Shown here piece by piece: positions 43,227 through 52,736 of a DNA stretch of 64,000 nucleotides. The translations under genes were made by a program, and so were the position numbers. Origin of the DNA: Flavobacteriales bacterium (GTDB lineage Bacteria; Bacteroidota; Bacteroidia; Flavobacteriales_D; Parvicellaceae); the NCBI GenBank assembly GCA_016780365.1, contig JADHMB010000002.1, positions 38,513 through 102,512 on the forward strand, in the 5' to 3' direction. Positions within the stretch are counted from its first letter, which is position 1, and each line of letters begins with the position of its first letter. The notes under the pieces are model-generated. The model was not told the origin of the DNA. It did not search any database and saw nothing but the letters and a program-made list of their open reading frames with translations.

Positions 43227-44060
43227 TTGTTTTTAAAAGAAACTTTTATAATAAATAGTGATAATGACAAAGATTTACCAATAATTGGTGATCTAACCTA
43301 CAAAAAAGATTCTAAGAATTTAGTTGTATTCTGTCATGGATTCAAGGGGTTTAAAGATTGGGGGTGTTGGAATTTAATAGCCAACTTGTTTGCTGAAAAC
43401 GGCTTTAAGTTTTTAAAATTTAATTTCTCTCACAATGGTAGCACTTTAGATAACCCGTCAAATTTTCCTGATTTACAGTCTTTTAGCTTAAATAATTATT
43501 CTATAGAGTTAAATGATGTACAAAGAGTAATAGATTATATTGTTCTTAATAATTACAATAGTAAATACGAACAAATTTATATTGTAGGACACAGCCGAGG
43601 AGGTGCAATAGCATGTTTGTCTACTTTAAATAATCCTTTAATTGATAAATTGGTTTCTTGGGCAGGAGTTGCCGATTTTAAAGAAAGATTTCCAAAAAAT
43701 AAAGAATTAGAGCAATGGAAAGAAAATGGAATAAGGTATATATCAAATTCAAGAACCAACCAAGAAATGCCTATTTCAATTCAGTTTTACAATGATTTTA
43801 TAGAAAATGAATCAAAGCTTTCTATTAAAACTGCTTTATTAAATTATAGTGGTAAGTTCTTAGCCTGTTATGGTTCATTAGATCAAGTTGTTCCCAATCA
43901 ATATGCTTTAGATATGGCTAAGTGGGCAGCCAATTCTAGTATTTTTAAAATTAGAACCAACCATACTTTTGGTTCCAAACACCCATGGACCAAAACAAAT
44001 CTTCCAGATTCTTTGAAAGAGTTATCTCTAAAGACAATAGATTTTTTAAAATCAGATTAA
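43227..44060 (+). CDS. Alpha/beta hydrolase (TTG start)
   Basis: LVVFCHGFKGFKDWG; GHSRGGAIACL nucleophile elbow. Confidence 0.88.
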   Translation: MFLKETFIINSDNDKDLPIIGDLTYKKDSKNLVVFCHGFKGFKDWGCWNLIANLFAENGFKFLKFNFSHNGSTLDNPSNFPDLQSFSLNNYSIELNDVQRVIDYIVLNNYNSKYEQIYIVGHSRGGAIACLSTLNNPLIDKLVSWAGVADFKERFPKNKELEQWKENGIRYISNSRTNQEMPISIQFYNDFIENESKLSIKTALLNYSGKFLACYGSLDQVVPNQYALDMAKWAANSSIFKIRTNHTFGSKHPWTKTNLPDSLKELSLKTIDFLKSD

Positions 44061-44800
44061 GAAATAAATAAATAAATCAGACCTGCTAAAGCTCCGCCTG
44101 TAAACGGTGCTATTACTGGTATCCAACTGTAGTTCCAGTCTGGCTTTTTATTTTTTCTTGGTAACAAAGAATAAATAATACGCGGTCCAAAATCTCTAGC
44201 TGGATTTATTGCGTAACCTGTTGTTCCTCCTAAAGTCATACCAATTACTATTACTAAAAGTCCTACAGGAAGTGCCTCAAGAGACCCTATTCCAAAGTTG
44301 TCAATTGGAGAATTGTTTAATTCTATATTTGGGTTGGCTATAAATAAAATACCAAAAACCAATATAAATGTTCCTAATACCTCCGAAAAAAAATTGTTTT
44401 TAAAATTTCTGATAGCTGGTGCAGTACAAAATGTTCCTCTAATTGTGTTTTCATCTTCGGTAATTCTATAATGGTCAATATAAATTATATAACATAACCA
44501 ACTTCCAATCATGGCTCCTATAACTTGACTTAAAATATATCCTGGAACAAAAATCCACGAAAATTTTCCTGCAAATGCCAGCCCTAGAGTTACAGCTGGA
44601 TTTAAATGTGCACCACTAGATTTTGAAGTAATATAGGCAGCAACAAAAACAGCCAATCCCCATGCAAAAGCAATTAATAACAACTTAGTTTGACCATTTC
44701 CGTAGGTCTTTTTCAGATTCACATTAGCAACTACACCATTTCCAAGAAGTAAAAGTATTGCAGTGCCAATAAGTTCAGATAAATAAGGATGTATTTCCAT
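44057..44800 (-). CDS. glpF: Aquaglyceroporin / glycerol uptake facilitator
   Basis: SGAHLNPAVTLGLA and GYAINPARDFGPR NPA motifs; next to glpK. Confidence 0.95.
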   Translation of the reverse strand: MEIHPYLSELIGTAILLLLGNGVVANVNLKKTYGNGQTKLLLIAFAWGLAVFVAAYITSKSSGAHLNPAVTLGLAFAGKFSWIFVPGYILSQVIGAMIGSWLCYIIYIDHYRITEDENTIRGTFCTAPAIRNFKNNFFSEVLGTFILVFGILFIANPNIELNNSPIDNFGIGSLEALPVGLLVIVIGMTLGGTTGYAINPARDFGPRIIYSLLPRKNKKPDWNYSWIPVIAPFTGGALAGLIYLFIS

Positions 44801-44812
44801 TTTTTATTAAAA

Positions 44813-46285
44813 TTAATATAAAACATTTATTGTTTCCTTCCATTTGGATAAGATTTTTTCTTTATTAGAAATTTCTGGCATGAATTTTCTATCGTGTTTC
44901 CATATATTTTTCAAATCTTCAATGGATTTCCAATATCCAGAACCCAAACCAGCTAAATATCCTACACCAAGAGCTGTAGTTTCCGTAATTACAGGTCTAA
45001 TTACATTTGCATCAATTAAATTGCATTGGATTTGCATTAATAAATTATTATTGCTTGCTCCTCCATCTACTTTAAGATTGGTAAACTGTGTATTCGCATC
45101 CTTTTGCATGTTTTGTATTATTTCATAGGTTCTTATTGCAATCCCTTCTAAAGCTGCCCTAGCAATGTGTCCTTTCTCAGTTCCTCTTGTTATTCCTAAT
45201 ATAGATCCAGTAGCCTTAGGATTCCAGTAGGGAGCACCAAGACCAGATAAAGCAGGAATAAAAGTGACTCCTCCACTATCTTTTACTGTGGATGCTAATG
45301 ACTCAATTTCAGAAGAATTAGAAATTATTCCAAGTTGATCTCTTAGCCATTGAACAAGAGATCCTGCTGTGAAAATACTTCCTTCAATTGCGTAAAAAGT
45401 TGTATTATTTATTTGATAGGCAATTGTAGATAAGAGCCTGTTTTTTGATTTTACAATTTTCTCTCCAGTATTCATCATGCAAAAACATCCTGTTCCATAG
45501 GTATTTTTAATATCTCCTTCTTCTAGACACATTTGTCCAAATAAAGACGCTTGTTGGTCACCTGCTATCCCAGTTATTGGAATTTCTGCACCAAGAATAT
45601 TTTTTTCAGTATTGCCAACATGTTCTGAACAAGAAACAACTTTTGGTAAAATATTATCTGGAATTCCAATTAAATCAATTAATTCTTGATCCCATTTTAA
45701 TTTTTTAATATTAAAAATAAGTGTTCTACTTGCGTTGGTGACATCTGTTACGTGCTGTTTGCCATTGGTTAATTTCCATATCAACCAAGAATCAATTGTT
45801 CCAAAAGCCAGTTGGTTATTTTTTGCAAGTATATATAGTGAGGGGTTATTGTCAAAAATCCATTTAATTTTAGTTCCTGAAAAATAGGGATCTAACAAAA
45901 GACCTGTTTTATTTTGAAAAATAGATTCTAGATTTTGTTTTTTTAAATCGTCACAAATTTCTGCTGTTCTTCTATCTTGCCAAACAATGGCATTGTAGAC
46001 AGGCTCACCGGTTTTTTTATTCCAAATTACGGTTGTTTCTCTTTGGTTAGTGATTCCTAAAGAATGAATTCTTTCGGGACTTATTTTAGTTTTTTTTAAA
46101 ACTTCTTTAATTGCTTTTAATTGTGTTTCCCAAATTTCATTGGGATTATGTTCTACCCAGCCTTTCTTTGGAAATATCTGAGGAAATTCAAACTGAGAAA
46201 TACCTTTAATACTTCCCTTTTTATCAATTATCAAAGCTCTTGAACTACTTGTACCTGCATCTATAGAAAGTATGTATTTTTCCAT
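44813..46285 (-). CDS. glpK: Glycerol kinase
   Basis: YILSIDAGTSSSRALIIDKKGS; YGTGCFCMMNTGE; LKVDGGASNNNLLMQIQ. Confidence 0.97.
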   Translation of the reverse strand: MEKYILSIDAGTSSSRALIIDKKGSIKGISQFEFPQIFPKKGWVEHNPNEIWETQLKAIKEVLKKTKISPERIHSLGITNQRETTVIWNKKTGEPVYNAIVWQDRRTAEICDDLKKQNLESIFQNKTGLLLDPYFSGTKIKWIFDNNPSLYILAKNNQLAFGTIDSWLIWKLTNGKQHVTDVTNASRTLIFNIKKLKWDQELIDLIGIPDNILPKVVSCSEHVGNTEKNILGAEIPITGIAGDQQASLFGQMCLEEGDIKNTYGTGCFCMMNTGEKIVKSKNRLLSTIAYQINNTTFYAIEGSIFTAGSLVQWLRDQLGIISNSSEIESLASTVKDSGGVTFIPALSGLGAPYWNPKATGSILGITRGTEKGHIARAALEGIAIRTYEIIQNMQKDANTQFTNLKVDGGASNNNLLMQIQCNLIDANVIRPVITETTALGVGYLAGLGSGYWKSIEDLKNIWKHDRKFMPEISNKEKILSKWKETINVLY

Positions 46286-46401
46286 TTTATAATTATTTAG
46301 AATATGGTTTATTGATAAAGTTATTGTTCTAGTAAGAAATGAATTTAGGATAAATTACAAAGATTTTTGGATTCGATGTGAATTTATTACTAAATAGGTT
46401 A

Positions 46402-46409
46402 TATCTTTG
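46402..46409 (+). promoter_or_regulatory. Candidate -7 box (TATCTTTG) for pyrR-pyrB
   Basis: Exact TAnnTTTG match, 7 nt before ATG. Confidence 0.45.
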
Positions 46410-46416
46410 ACTTTTA

Positions 46417-46956
46417 ATGAAATCTACTGAGATTCTAAATAGCCTGCAAGTATCTCTAACCATCAACAGGCTTTGTTCTCAACTAATTGAGAACCACCAC
46501 GATTTTTCTGAGTCAGTTTTAATTGGTTTACAACCTAACGGTATTTTTTTGTCCAATAGATTAAAAAACTGTTTAGAAAATTCTATCAATAAAAAAGTTC
46601 TAACAGGCTCTTTGGATATTACCTTTTTTAGAGACGACTTTGGTAGGAAAGAAAAACCATTAATTCCTAGTGTTACAAATATCGATTTCTCTATAGAAAA
46701 TAAAAGAGTAATATTAATTGACGATGTTTTTTTTACTGGAAGAACTGTAAGATCTGCTTTAGATGCTGTTATGACTTTTGGAAGACCCCAATCAGTAGAG
46801 TTTTTAACTTTAATTGAAAGAAGATTTGTTCAAAATCTTCCTATTAGAGCAGATTATATAGGGAAATCCATTGACACTATTAAAGAAGAAAAAGTAACTG
46901 TTCTTTGGAAAGAAGAACATGGAAAAGACCAAATATTATTGTATTCACCAATTTAA
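46417..46956 (+). CDS. pyrR: Bifunctional pyr operon regulator / uracil phosphoribosyltransferase PyrR
   Basis: VILIDDVFFTGRTVRSALDAVMTFGRPQSVEFLTLIERR; upstream of pyrB. Confidence 0.95.
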   Translation: MKSTEILNSLQVSLTINRLCSQLIENHHDFSESVLIGLQPNGIFLSNRLKNCLENSINKKVLTGSLDITFFRDDFGRKEKPLIPSVTNIDFSIENKRVILIDDVFFTGRTVRSALDAVMTFGRPQSVEFLTLIERRFVQNLPIRADYIGKSIDTIKEEKVTVLWKEEHGKDQILLYSPI

Positions 46957-46958
46957 AT

Positions 46959-47891
46959 ATGAGAGAATTAAGTATATCACATTTGCTGGGAATTAATGAC
47001 TTAACCAAGTCTGATATTGATCTTATCTTTAAAACTGCAGATAGTTTTAAAGAAGTAATAAATAGACCAATTAAAAAGGTGCCAACACTACGAGATATCA
47101 CCATTGCTAATTTATTTTTTGAAAATAGTACAAGAACAAAGCTGTCATTTGAACTTGCTGAAAAAAGACTTTCTGCAGATATAGTAAATTTTACTGCTGG
47201 TAATTCCAGTTTAAAAAAAGGAGAAACATTAGTAGATACAGCGAACAATATTTTGTCAATGAAAGTGGATATACTGGTAATGAGGCATCCTCATTCTGGT
47301 GCTGCAAAGTTTTTATCAGAAAAAACAAATACTGTTATTATCAATGCCGGAGACGGTACTCATGAACATCCAACCCAAGCTTTATTAGATTGTTATTCTA
47401 TCAAAGAAAAACTCGGTGAGGTAGAAGGCAAGAAAGTAGTTTTAATTGGAGATATTAAACACTCTAGAGTTGCTTTATCCAATATTTTTGCATTGCAAAA
47501 GTTAGGAGCTAAAGTAATGGTTTGCGGTCCAACAACTTTAATTCCTAAGTATATTAAGGATTTAGGTGTAGAGGTGTCTCATGATATGGAAAAAGCTTTA
47601 AAGTGGTGCGATGTTGCTAATGTATTAAGAATCCAACTAGAAAGACAAGACATTCAGTATTTTCCCTCAATAAGAGAGTATGCTCAGCAGTTTCAAGTAA
47701 ATAAAGAGATATTACAAAATATTAAAAAGCCAATAACCATTCTTCATCCTGGTCCGATTAATAGGGGAGTTGAAATAACATCTGAAATAGCAGATTCGGA
47801 TAACTCTATAATATTAAATCAAGTAGAAAATGGAGTCGCGGTAAGAATGGCTATTATATATCTTTTAGCTGGTTCAATAAATCGTAGCTAG
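46959..47891 (+). CDS. pyrB: Aspartate carbamoyltransferase catalytic subunit
   Basis: FFENSTRTKLSFELAEKRL; HPTQALLDCYSI; start MRELSISHLLG taken instead of the listed upstream start inside pyrR. Confidence 0.96.
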   Translation: MRELSISHLLGINDLTKSDIDLIFKTADSFKEVINRPIKKVPTLRDITIANLFFENSTRTKLSFELAEKRLSADIVNFTAGNSSLKKGETLVDTANNILSMKVDILVMRHPHSGAAKFLSEKTNTVIINAGDGTHEHPTQALLDCYSIKEKLGEVEGKKVVLIGDIKHSRVALSNIFALQKLGAKVMVCGPTTLIPKYIKDLGVEVSHDMEKALKWCDVANVLRIQLERQDIQYFPSIREYAQQFQVNKEILQNIKKPITILHPGPINRGVEITSEIADSDNSIILNQVENGVAVRMAIIYLLAGSINRS

Positions 47892-47908
47892 AATTGAAGA
47901 ATTATGTT

Positions 47909-47916
47909 ATTTTTGT
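47909..47916 (+). promoter_or_regulatory. Candidate -7 box (TATTTTTG) for the STAS gene
   Basis: Exact TAnnTTTG match, 16 nt before the TTG start. Confidence 0.4.
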
Positions 47917-47932
47917 TAAAAATCACTGAAAA

Positions 47933-48271
47933 TTGAACTTTAAAATAGAAGACAAAGGAAATATTACTATTGTAAGATGTGTTTCTGAAAAGTTAGATTC
48001 ATTAATAGCTCCTGAGCTTAAAACTTTATTTCTTCATCATAGTAATAACGGTTGTATAAACTTTATAATAGACTTGTCCCAAGCTAAATATTGTGATTCC
48101 AGTGGTTTAAGTGCTTTGTTAGTTGGAAACAGAATAGTAAAAGAAAAAGAAGGTTCCTTAAATATTTTTGGATTAAATCCTATGGTTGAAAAAATTATTT
48201 CAATCTCTCAGCTAGATACTGTGTTCAATATTACTGATAATGAAGAAACTGCCTTAAAAAACATATCATGA
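47933..48271 (+). CDS. STAS-domain (anti-sigma factor antagonist-like) protein, TTG start
   Basis: INFIIDLSQAKYCDSSGLSALLVGNRIVKEKEGSLNIFGLNPMVEKIISISQLD. Confidence 0.85.
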   Translation: MNFKIEDKGNITIVRCVSEKLDSLIAPELKTLFLHHSNNGCINFIIDLSQAKYCDSSGLSALLVGNRIVKEKEGSLNIFGLNPMVEKIISISQLDTVFNITDNEETALKNIS

Positions 48272-49017
48272 AAAAATTACTAATTATTACTTTTTCGCTC
48301 TTCTCTTTTACATTTGCTTATTCACAGTGTACGCCAGATCCTACTTATGCTGATTCCACATTTGGAGTTTGGCCAACACCCCAAACCAACTTTCCAGCTG
48401 GAGATATTGGAGTGTTTTACGACGAAGTTGTTTATTTTAAGGTTCCTAGAGATGCTGGAAATGTAGATTCTAGTTTTGCTGGGCAACTTATTGATTCAAT
48501 TATTCTTTCTTCTGTAACAAATTTACCTCCTGGTCTTACTTACCAATGTGATATTCCTTCTTGCACTTGGAATTATGATTCAGTAGGTTGCGCTAGTATA
48601 AGTGGAACTCCAACAACCAATGGTTCTTACCAAATATCCTTAGATGCTACAGTTTGGACTGAGATCTTTCTTACTCCATTTCCTGTTCCATATAGTTTTA
48701 ATGGTTATTCTATCAATATAGGTCCTACTTCAGATAATTCTTTAGGTTCTAGTTTTTCTAATTTAAGTCTAGAAAATCCTGTACCTAACCCTTCAAATAA
48801 TTCAACAAATATTGGTTACAGCTCTACAAACTCAGAGAACATTTCTTTTGAAATAACCAATTTACTAGGGGAGGTAATTCTACAACAGAATTTTGTTTCT
48901 AATGTTGGATTAAATAATATTTCTGTAAATACTTCTATCTTTTCTAATGGAGTTTATCTTTATTCTGTTAGTAATGGTCTAGTTAGATCTACTAAAAGAT
49001 TAATAGTTCATCATTAG
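48268..49017 (+). CDS. Secreted protein with C-terminal T9SS type A sorting domain
   Basis: NPVPNPSNNSTNIGYSSTNSENISFEITNLLGEVILQQNF...FSNGVYLYSVSNGLVRSTKRLIVHH. Confidence 0.88.
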   Translation: MKKLLIITFSLFSFTFAYSQCTPDPTYADSTFGVWPTPQTNFPAGDIGVFYDEVVYFKVPRDAGNVDSSFAGQLIDSIILSSVTNLPPGLTYQCDIPSCTWNYDSVGCASISGTPTTNGSYQISLDATVWTEIFLTPFPVPYSFNGYSINIGPTSDNSLGSSFSNLSLENPVPNPSNNSTNIGYSSTNSENISFEITNLLGEVILQQNFVSNVGLNNISVNTSIFSNGVYLYSVSNGLVRSTKRLIVHH

Positions 49018-49036
49018 ACAGTTCTAACTTTATTAA

Positions 49037-49960
49037 ATGAAGTTTGAACTAACTATTCTTGGGTGTGGAGGCGCAATTCCAACCTTAGAGAGAAATCCAT
49101 CTTCTCAGTACCTAAATATTCAAGATCGACACTTTCTTATCGATTGTGGTGAGGGTTCTCAAATCCAATTAAGAAAATATAAATGTAAATTTTCTAAGAT
49201 TGACCATATTTTCATAAGTCATCTACATGGAGATCATTTTTTAGGATTATTTGGTTACTTATCTACTTTGAGTCTTCTTGGAAGAAAAAGCCCTATTAAT
49301 TTATATGCTCCTAAAGACCTGTTGAATTTAATTAATGCCCACAATGAAATTTCTGGAAAAATCTACAATTTTGATTTGAATTTCATTCCACTTAATTTTC
49401 AAAAATCCACTAAGCTTTTTGAAGATAATATATTAGAAATTTTTTCTTTTCCAGTAAATCATTCTGTGCCATGTTGTGGTTTTTTATTTAAAGAAAAAAA
49501 GTCGCCAAGAAATATAATAAAAACTAAAATTAAAGATTTAGGTTTGGGAATTGGAGATATTAAAAAATTAAAAAATAGAGAAAACTGTATAGTAAATGGC
49601 AAGGCTATTAAATATAAGGATGTTACCGTTCCAGGTAATAAAGCTAGATCTTACGCTTATTGTGCAGATACCAAATACGATAAAAAAATAATACCATTTA
49701 TTAAAGATGTTGATGTTATATATCATGAATCTACATTTTTAGAGGAATTAAAGAACAAAGCATCTAAAACCAAGCATTCTACAGCTAATCAAGCTGCTGA
49801 AATTGCATTAAGTGCCAATTCTAAAATGTTAATCTTAGGGCATTTTTCTGCTAGGTATGATAATATTGAAAAATTTGTTCAAGAGGCTTCTAGTATTTTT
49901 AAAAATACAGTTGCAGCCTATGATGGATATAAATATCAAATAAAAAATTTAAGTAATTGA
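49037..49960 (+). CDS. rnz: Ribonuclease Z
   Basis: FISHLHGDHFLGLFGYLSTLSLLGR; YCADTKYDKKIIPFIKDVDVIYHESTF. Confidence 0.95.
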   Translation: MKFELTILGCGGAIPTLERNPSSQYLNIQDRHFLIDCGEGSQIQLRKYKCKFSKIDHIFISHLHGDHFLGLFGYLSTLSLLGRKSPINLYAPKDLLNLINAHNEISGKIYNFDLNFIPLNFQKSTKLFEDNILEIFSFPVNHSVPCCGFLFKEKKSPRNIIKTKIKDLGLGIGDIKKLKNRENCIVNGKAIKYKDVTVPGNKARSYAYCADTKYDKKIIPFIKDVDVIYHESTFLEELKNKASKTKHSTANQAAEIALSANSKMLILGHFSARYDNIEKFVQEASSIFKNTVAAYDGYKYQIKNLSN

Positions 49961-50628
49961 ATAATCTACATTTTAAGCAAACAGCTGATGGTTCTTCTAC
50001 TCTTTACAATTCATTGTTAAACGAACATTACCATTCGATCCATGGGGCTTTAAATGAATCTATTCATGTTTTTATAAGGAAAGGATTTCTTTATTTTGTT
50101 GATTTATTTAAATCCGTTAAAGACATAAATATTTTAGAAATAGGATTTGGGACTGGCCTCAATTGTATTTTAACATATATAGAAAACTTAAAATTAAATA
50201 TCTCTTTAAATTATACATCTTTAGAACCTTTTCCTTTGGAAATGAAAATAATTGACAACCTTGATTTTAATCTAGACTCTAAACAATTAGATGCTTTTAA
50301 ATTGATTCATCAATCTTTTTGGGAAAAGCCTGTTAAAATTAATAAGCAATTTTCTCTTGAGAAATTCACATTGGAACTGAAAGATTTTAATATTAATAAA
50401 TTGTACGATATTATATACTTTGATGCATTTGCACCTAATAAACAACCGGAATTATGGAAAGTAGATGTTTTTAATAAATTATTTAATTTAACCTCTAATA
50501 ATGGAGTATTGGTAACTTATTGTGCCAAGGGACAAGTAAGAAGAGATTTAGAAAAAGTAGGGTATTTTGTGGAGAGACTAGAAGGTCCACCTGGAAAAAG
50601 AGAAATGCTTAGAGCAACCAAAGTTTAA
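49957..50628 (+). CDS. mnmD: tRNA (5-methylaminomethyl-2-thiouridine)(34)-methyltransferase MnmD-like (TTG start)
   Basis: LHFKQTADGSSTLYNSLLNEHYHSIHGALNES; ILEIGFGTGLNCI; FDAFAPNKQPELW; GPPGKREMLRA. Confidence 0.92.
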   Translation: MNNLHFKQTADGSSTLYNSLLNEHYHSIHGALNESIHVFIRKGFLYFVDLFKSVKDINILEIGFGTGLNCILTYIENLKLNISLNYTSLEPFPLEMKIIDNLDFNLDSKQLDAFKLIHQSFWEKPVKINKQFSLEKFTLELKDFNINKLYDIIYFDAFAPNKQPELWKVDVFNKLFNLTSNNGVLVTYCAKGQVRRDLEKVGYFVERLEGPPGKREMLRATKV

Positions 50629-50634
50629 AATTTT

Positions 50635-51267
50635 ATGCTATTTAGTTACACAACAATTATCATCATTATTACATGTATAGTTTCATTTATTTCGTTCAAT
50701 AACGATACTTTAAAAAATGATTTGTTGTTTTCTCCTTACCATTACTCTAATAATAAAAAATGGTGGATTCTATTAACACATGGATTTATTCATGCAGATT
50801 TTTTACATCTATTTTTCAATATGTATGTACTATATATTTTTGGTCCTTCTTTAGAATCTTATTTCCTAATTTCCTCTGAAATTGGTTGGATCTACTATAT
50901 TTCATTCTACCTGTTAGGAATTATTTTTGCAACTCTTCCTTCCATTTTCAAGCATAAAAATAATCCAAATTACAGCAGTTTAGGTGCATCAGGAGCAGTT
51001 TCAGCCATTGTATTTGCTTACATAGTAATTTATCCTCTTAGAGAGCTTGGTTTGATATTAATTCCAGGTTTATTTCTCCCAGGATTTATTTTTGGAATTT
51101 TGTATCTTTTTGTAGAACATTACCTCAGCAAAAAACAATATTCCAATATTGCACATGACGCACATATTAGCGGTTCTATTTTTGGAATTATTTTTATTAA
51201 TGCTTACGATTATAATAATCTAATGCTCTTTTTTCAAAAGATAATTTATTATTTTCAAAACTTTTAG
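50635..51267 (+). CDS. Rhomboid family intramembrane serine protease
   Basis: THGFIHADFLHLFFNMYVL; SLGASGAVSAIVF (GxSG); AHDAHISGSIFG catalytic His. Confidence 0.94.
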   Translation: MLFSYTTIIIIITCIVSFISFNNDTLKNDLLFSPYHYSNNKKWWILLTHGFIHADFLHLFFNMYVLYIFGPSLESYFLISSEIGWIYYISFYLLGIIFATLPSIFKHKNNPNYSSLGASGAVSAIVFAYIVIYPLRELGLILIPGLFLPGFIFGILYLFVEHYLSKKQYSNIAHDAHISGSIFGIIFINAYDYNNLMLFFQKIIYYFQNF

Positions 51268-51272
51268 AAAAA

Positions 51273-52124
51273 ATGCTTAACCCAATTAATTTAAACGGAC
51301 AAATAAAAGATGGGGATTCGATTAGCTTTAATCAACTTAAAAGAGGTTTTAATTTTGGCGACGGATTATTTGAAACTATAAGGGTTGTTAATGGTAAGAG
51401 TATTTTTTTAGATGCCCATTTCAATAGAATTTCTAGTGGACTCGAGGTTTTAAAAATCAAACAAAATTATTCCTTTAATCTAAACTCTTTAGAAAGGTAT
51501 ATAAACGAACTTTTACTTTATAAAAACATTAAGCATGGGGGTAAGGTTAAGGTTTATATTTTTAGAGGAGGATTAGGAACATACAAGCCTGAGAGCAATC
51601 AAATGAGTTTTATTATTGAAGCTACTGATTTAGAACATAACATTTATGAACTTAACAAAAATGGCTATTTAGTAGATATTTACAATGATTATTCAAAGAC
51701 TGTTAACCAACTTTCTTTTTTTAAAACATCCAATTCACTGCTTTATGTTCTTGCAGCTTTAACGGCATCAGAAAATAACTTAGACGATTTATTTATTGTT
51801 AATGAAAAAAGTGAAATTATTGAATCTTCAAATTCAAATATATTTTTATTTAAAGATGAAGTCTTGTTAACACCTCCACTAAATAGTGGTTGTATTCATG
51901 GAGTAATGAGAACTGAAGTTATTAGAGCAGCTGGAGATTTGGGGATTAAAGTATTAGAATCTAATGTCTATAAAGAGGATTTGGAAAAGTCAAGAGAAAT
52001 ATTATTATCCAATGTTATTTGTGGAATAAGATGGATAGGAGGCTACAAGAAAAAGAGATTTTACAATTCAATTTCTAAGAAAATTATAGAAAAATTAAAT
52101 CAAAATTTATCTAGTTATCAGTAG
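51273..52124 (+). CDS. Aminotransferase class IV (aminodeoxychorismate lyase / BCAT-like)
   Basis: FNFGDGLFETIRVVNG; DDLFIVNEKSEIIESSNSNIFLFKDEVLLTPPLNSGCIHGVMR. Confidence 0.9.
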   Translation: MLNPINLNGQIKDGDSISFNQLKRGFNFGDGLFETIRVVNGKSIFLDAHFNRISSGLEVLKIKQNYSFNLNSLERYINELLLYKNIKHGGKVKVYIFRGGLGTYKPESNQMSFIIEATDLEHNIYELNKNGYLVDIYNDYSKTVNQLSFFKTSNSLLYVLAALTASENNLDDLFIVNEKSEIIESSNSNIFLFKDEVLLTPPLNSGCIHGVMRTEVIRAAGDLGIKVLESNVYKEDLEKSREILLSNVICGIRWIGGYKKKRFYNSISKKIIEKLNQNLSSYQ

Positions 52125-52695
52125 GATTAACAGGGAAATTGGCAATAGCTTTTAATTTTCCTCCTCTATTTAATAATACTTCTTTCCAAAGATCTTCATT
52201 TTTAGAAAATATATTTTCTTTCTGCAAGTCAATCGCAATCCATGAGTTGGAGTCAAATTCTGTTGCTAGTTGGTTGTTGGTCCAACCTGCATAACCAAGA
52301 AAGAATTTAACCTTGCTAATATCTAAAATACCCATATTCATAAACTCTATAATTTGATTAAAGTCTCCTGATGTCCAAATATTATCACTTATTTTAATAG
52401 AACTATCAATAATATCACCTAATTGATGTAAAAAAAATAGATTACTAGAATGAACAGGTCCACCATAATAGACATTTATATTGGGTATTTCTATCTCAGG
52501 GATTATTTCGTCTAATTTAATATTTAGCTTGTTATTTAATATAAAGCCGTAGGATCCCGTTTTATCATGTTCACACATATAAATAACAGATCTTGAAAAG
52601 TGGTCGTCGTTCATAAAAGGTTCAGCCAATAAAAGCCTTCCTTTTTTAGGTTTTAGATTGTTGAGTTTACTGATGTTGGCAAATGAAATATCCAT
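52111..52695 (-). CDS. YqgE/AlgH family protein
   Basis: KGRLLLAEPFMNDDHFSRSVIYMCEHDKTGSYGFILNN; YYGGPVHSSNLFFLH; FLGYAGWTNNQLATE. Confidence 0.95.
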   Translation of the reverse strand: MDISFANISKLNNLKPKKGRLLLAEPFMNDDHFSRSVIYMCEHDKTGSYGFILNNKLNIKLDEIIPEIEIPNINVYYGGPVHSSNLFFLHQLGDIIDSSIKISDNIWTSGDFNQIIEFMNMGILDISKVKFFLGYAGWTNNQLATEFDSNSWIAIDLQKENIFSKNEDLWKEVLLNRGGKLKAIANFPVNPTDN

Positions 52696-52727
52696 TGCTA
52701 TAAATTTAATTAAAAACTACAAAATAT

Positions 52728-52735
52728 CAAATCTA
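52728..52735 (-). promoter_or_regulatory. Candidate -7 box (TAGATTTG) for the yqgE-like gene
   Basis: Plus strand CAAATCTA; overlaps the miaE-like gene boundary, 32 nt before the start. Confidence 0.3.
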
Positions 52736-52736
52736 C

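Noticed and set aside
44844-45128. 94 aa ORF opposite glpK
   Set aside because: Shadow ORF inside a well-supported conserved gene.
46880-47248. 122 aa antisense ORF across the pyrR/pyrB junction
   Set aside because: Opposite two well-supported genes, no motif.
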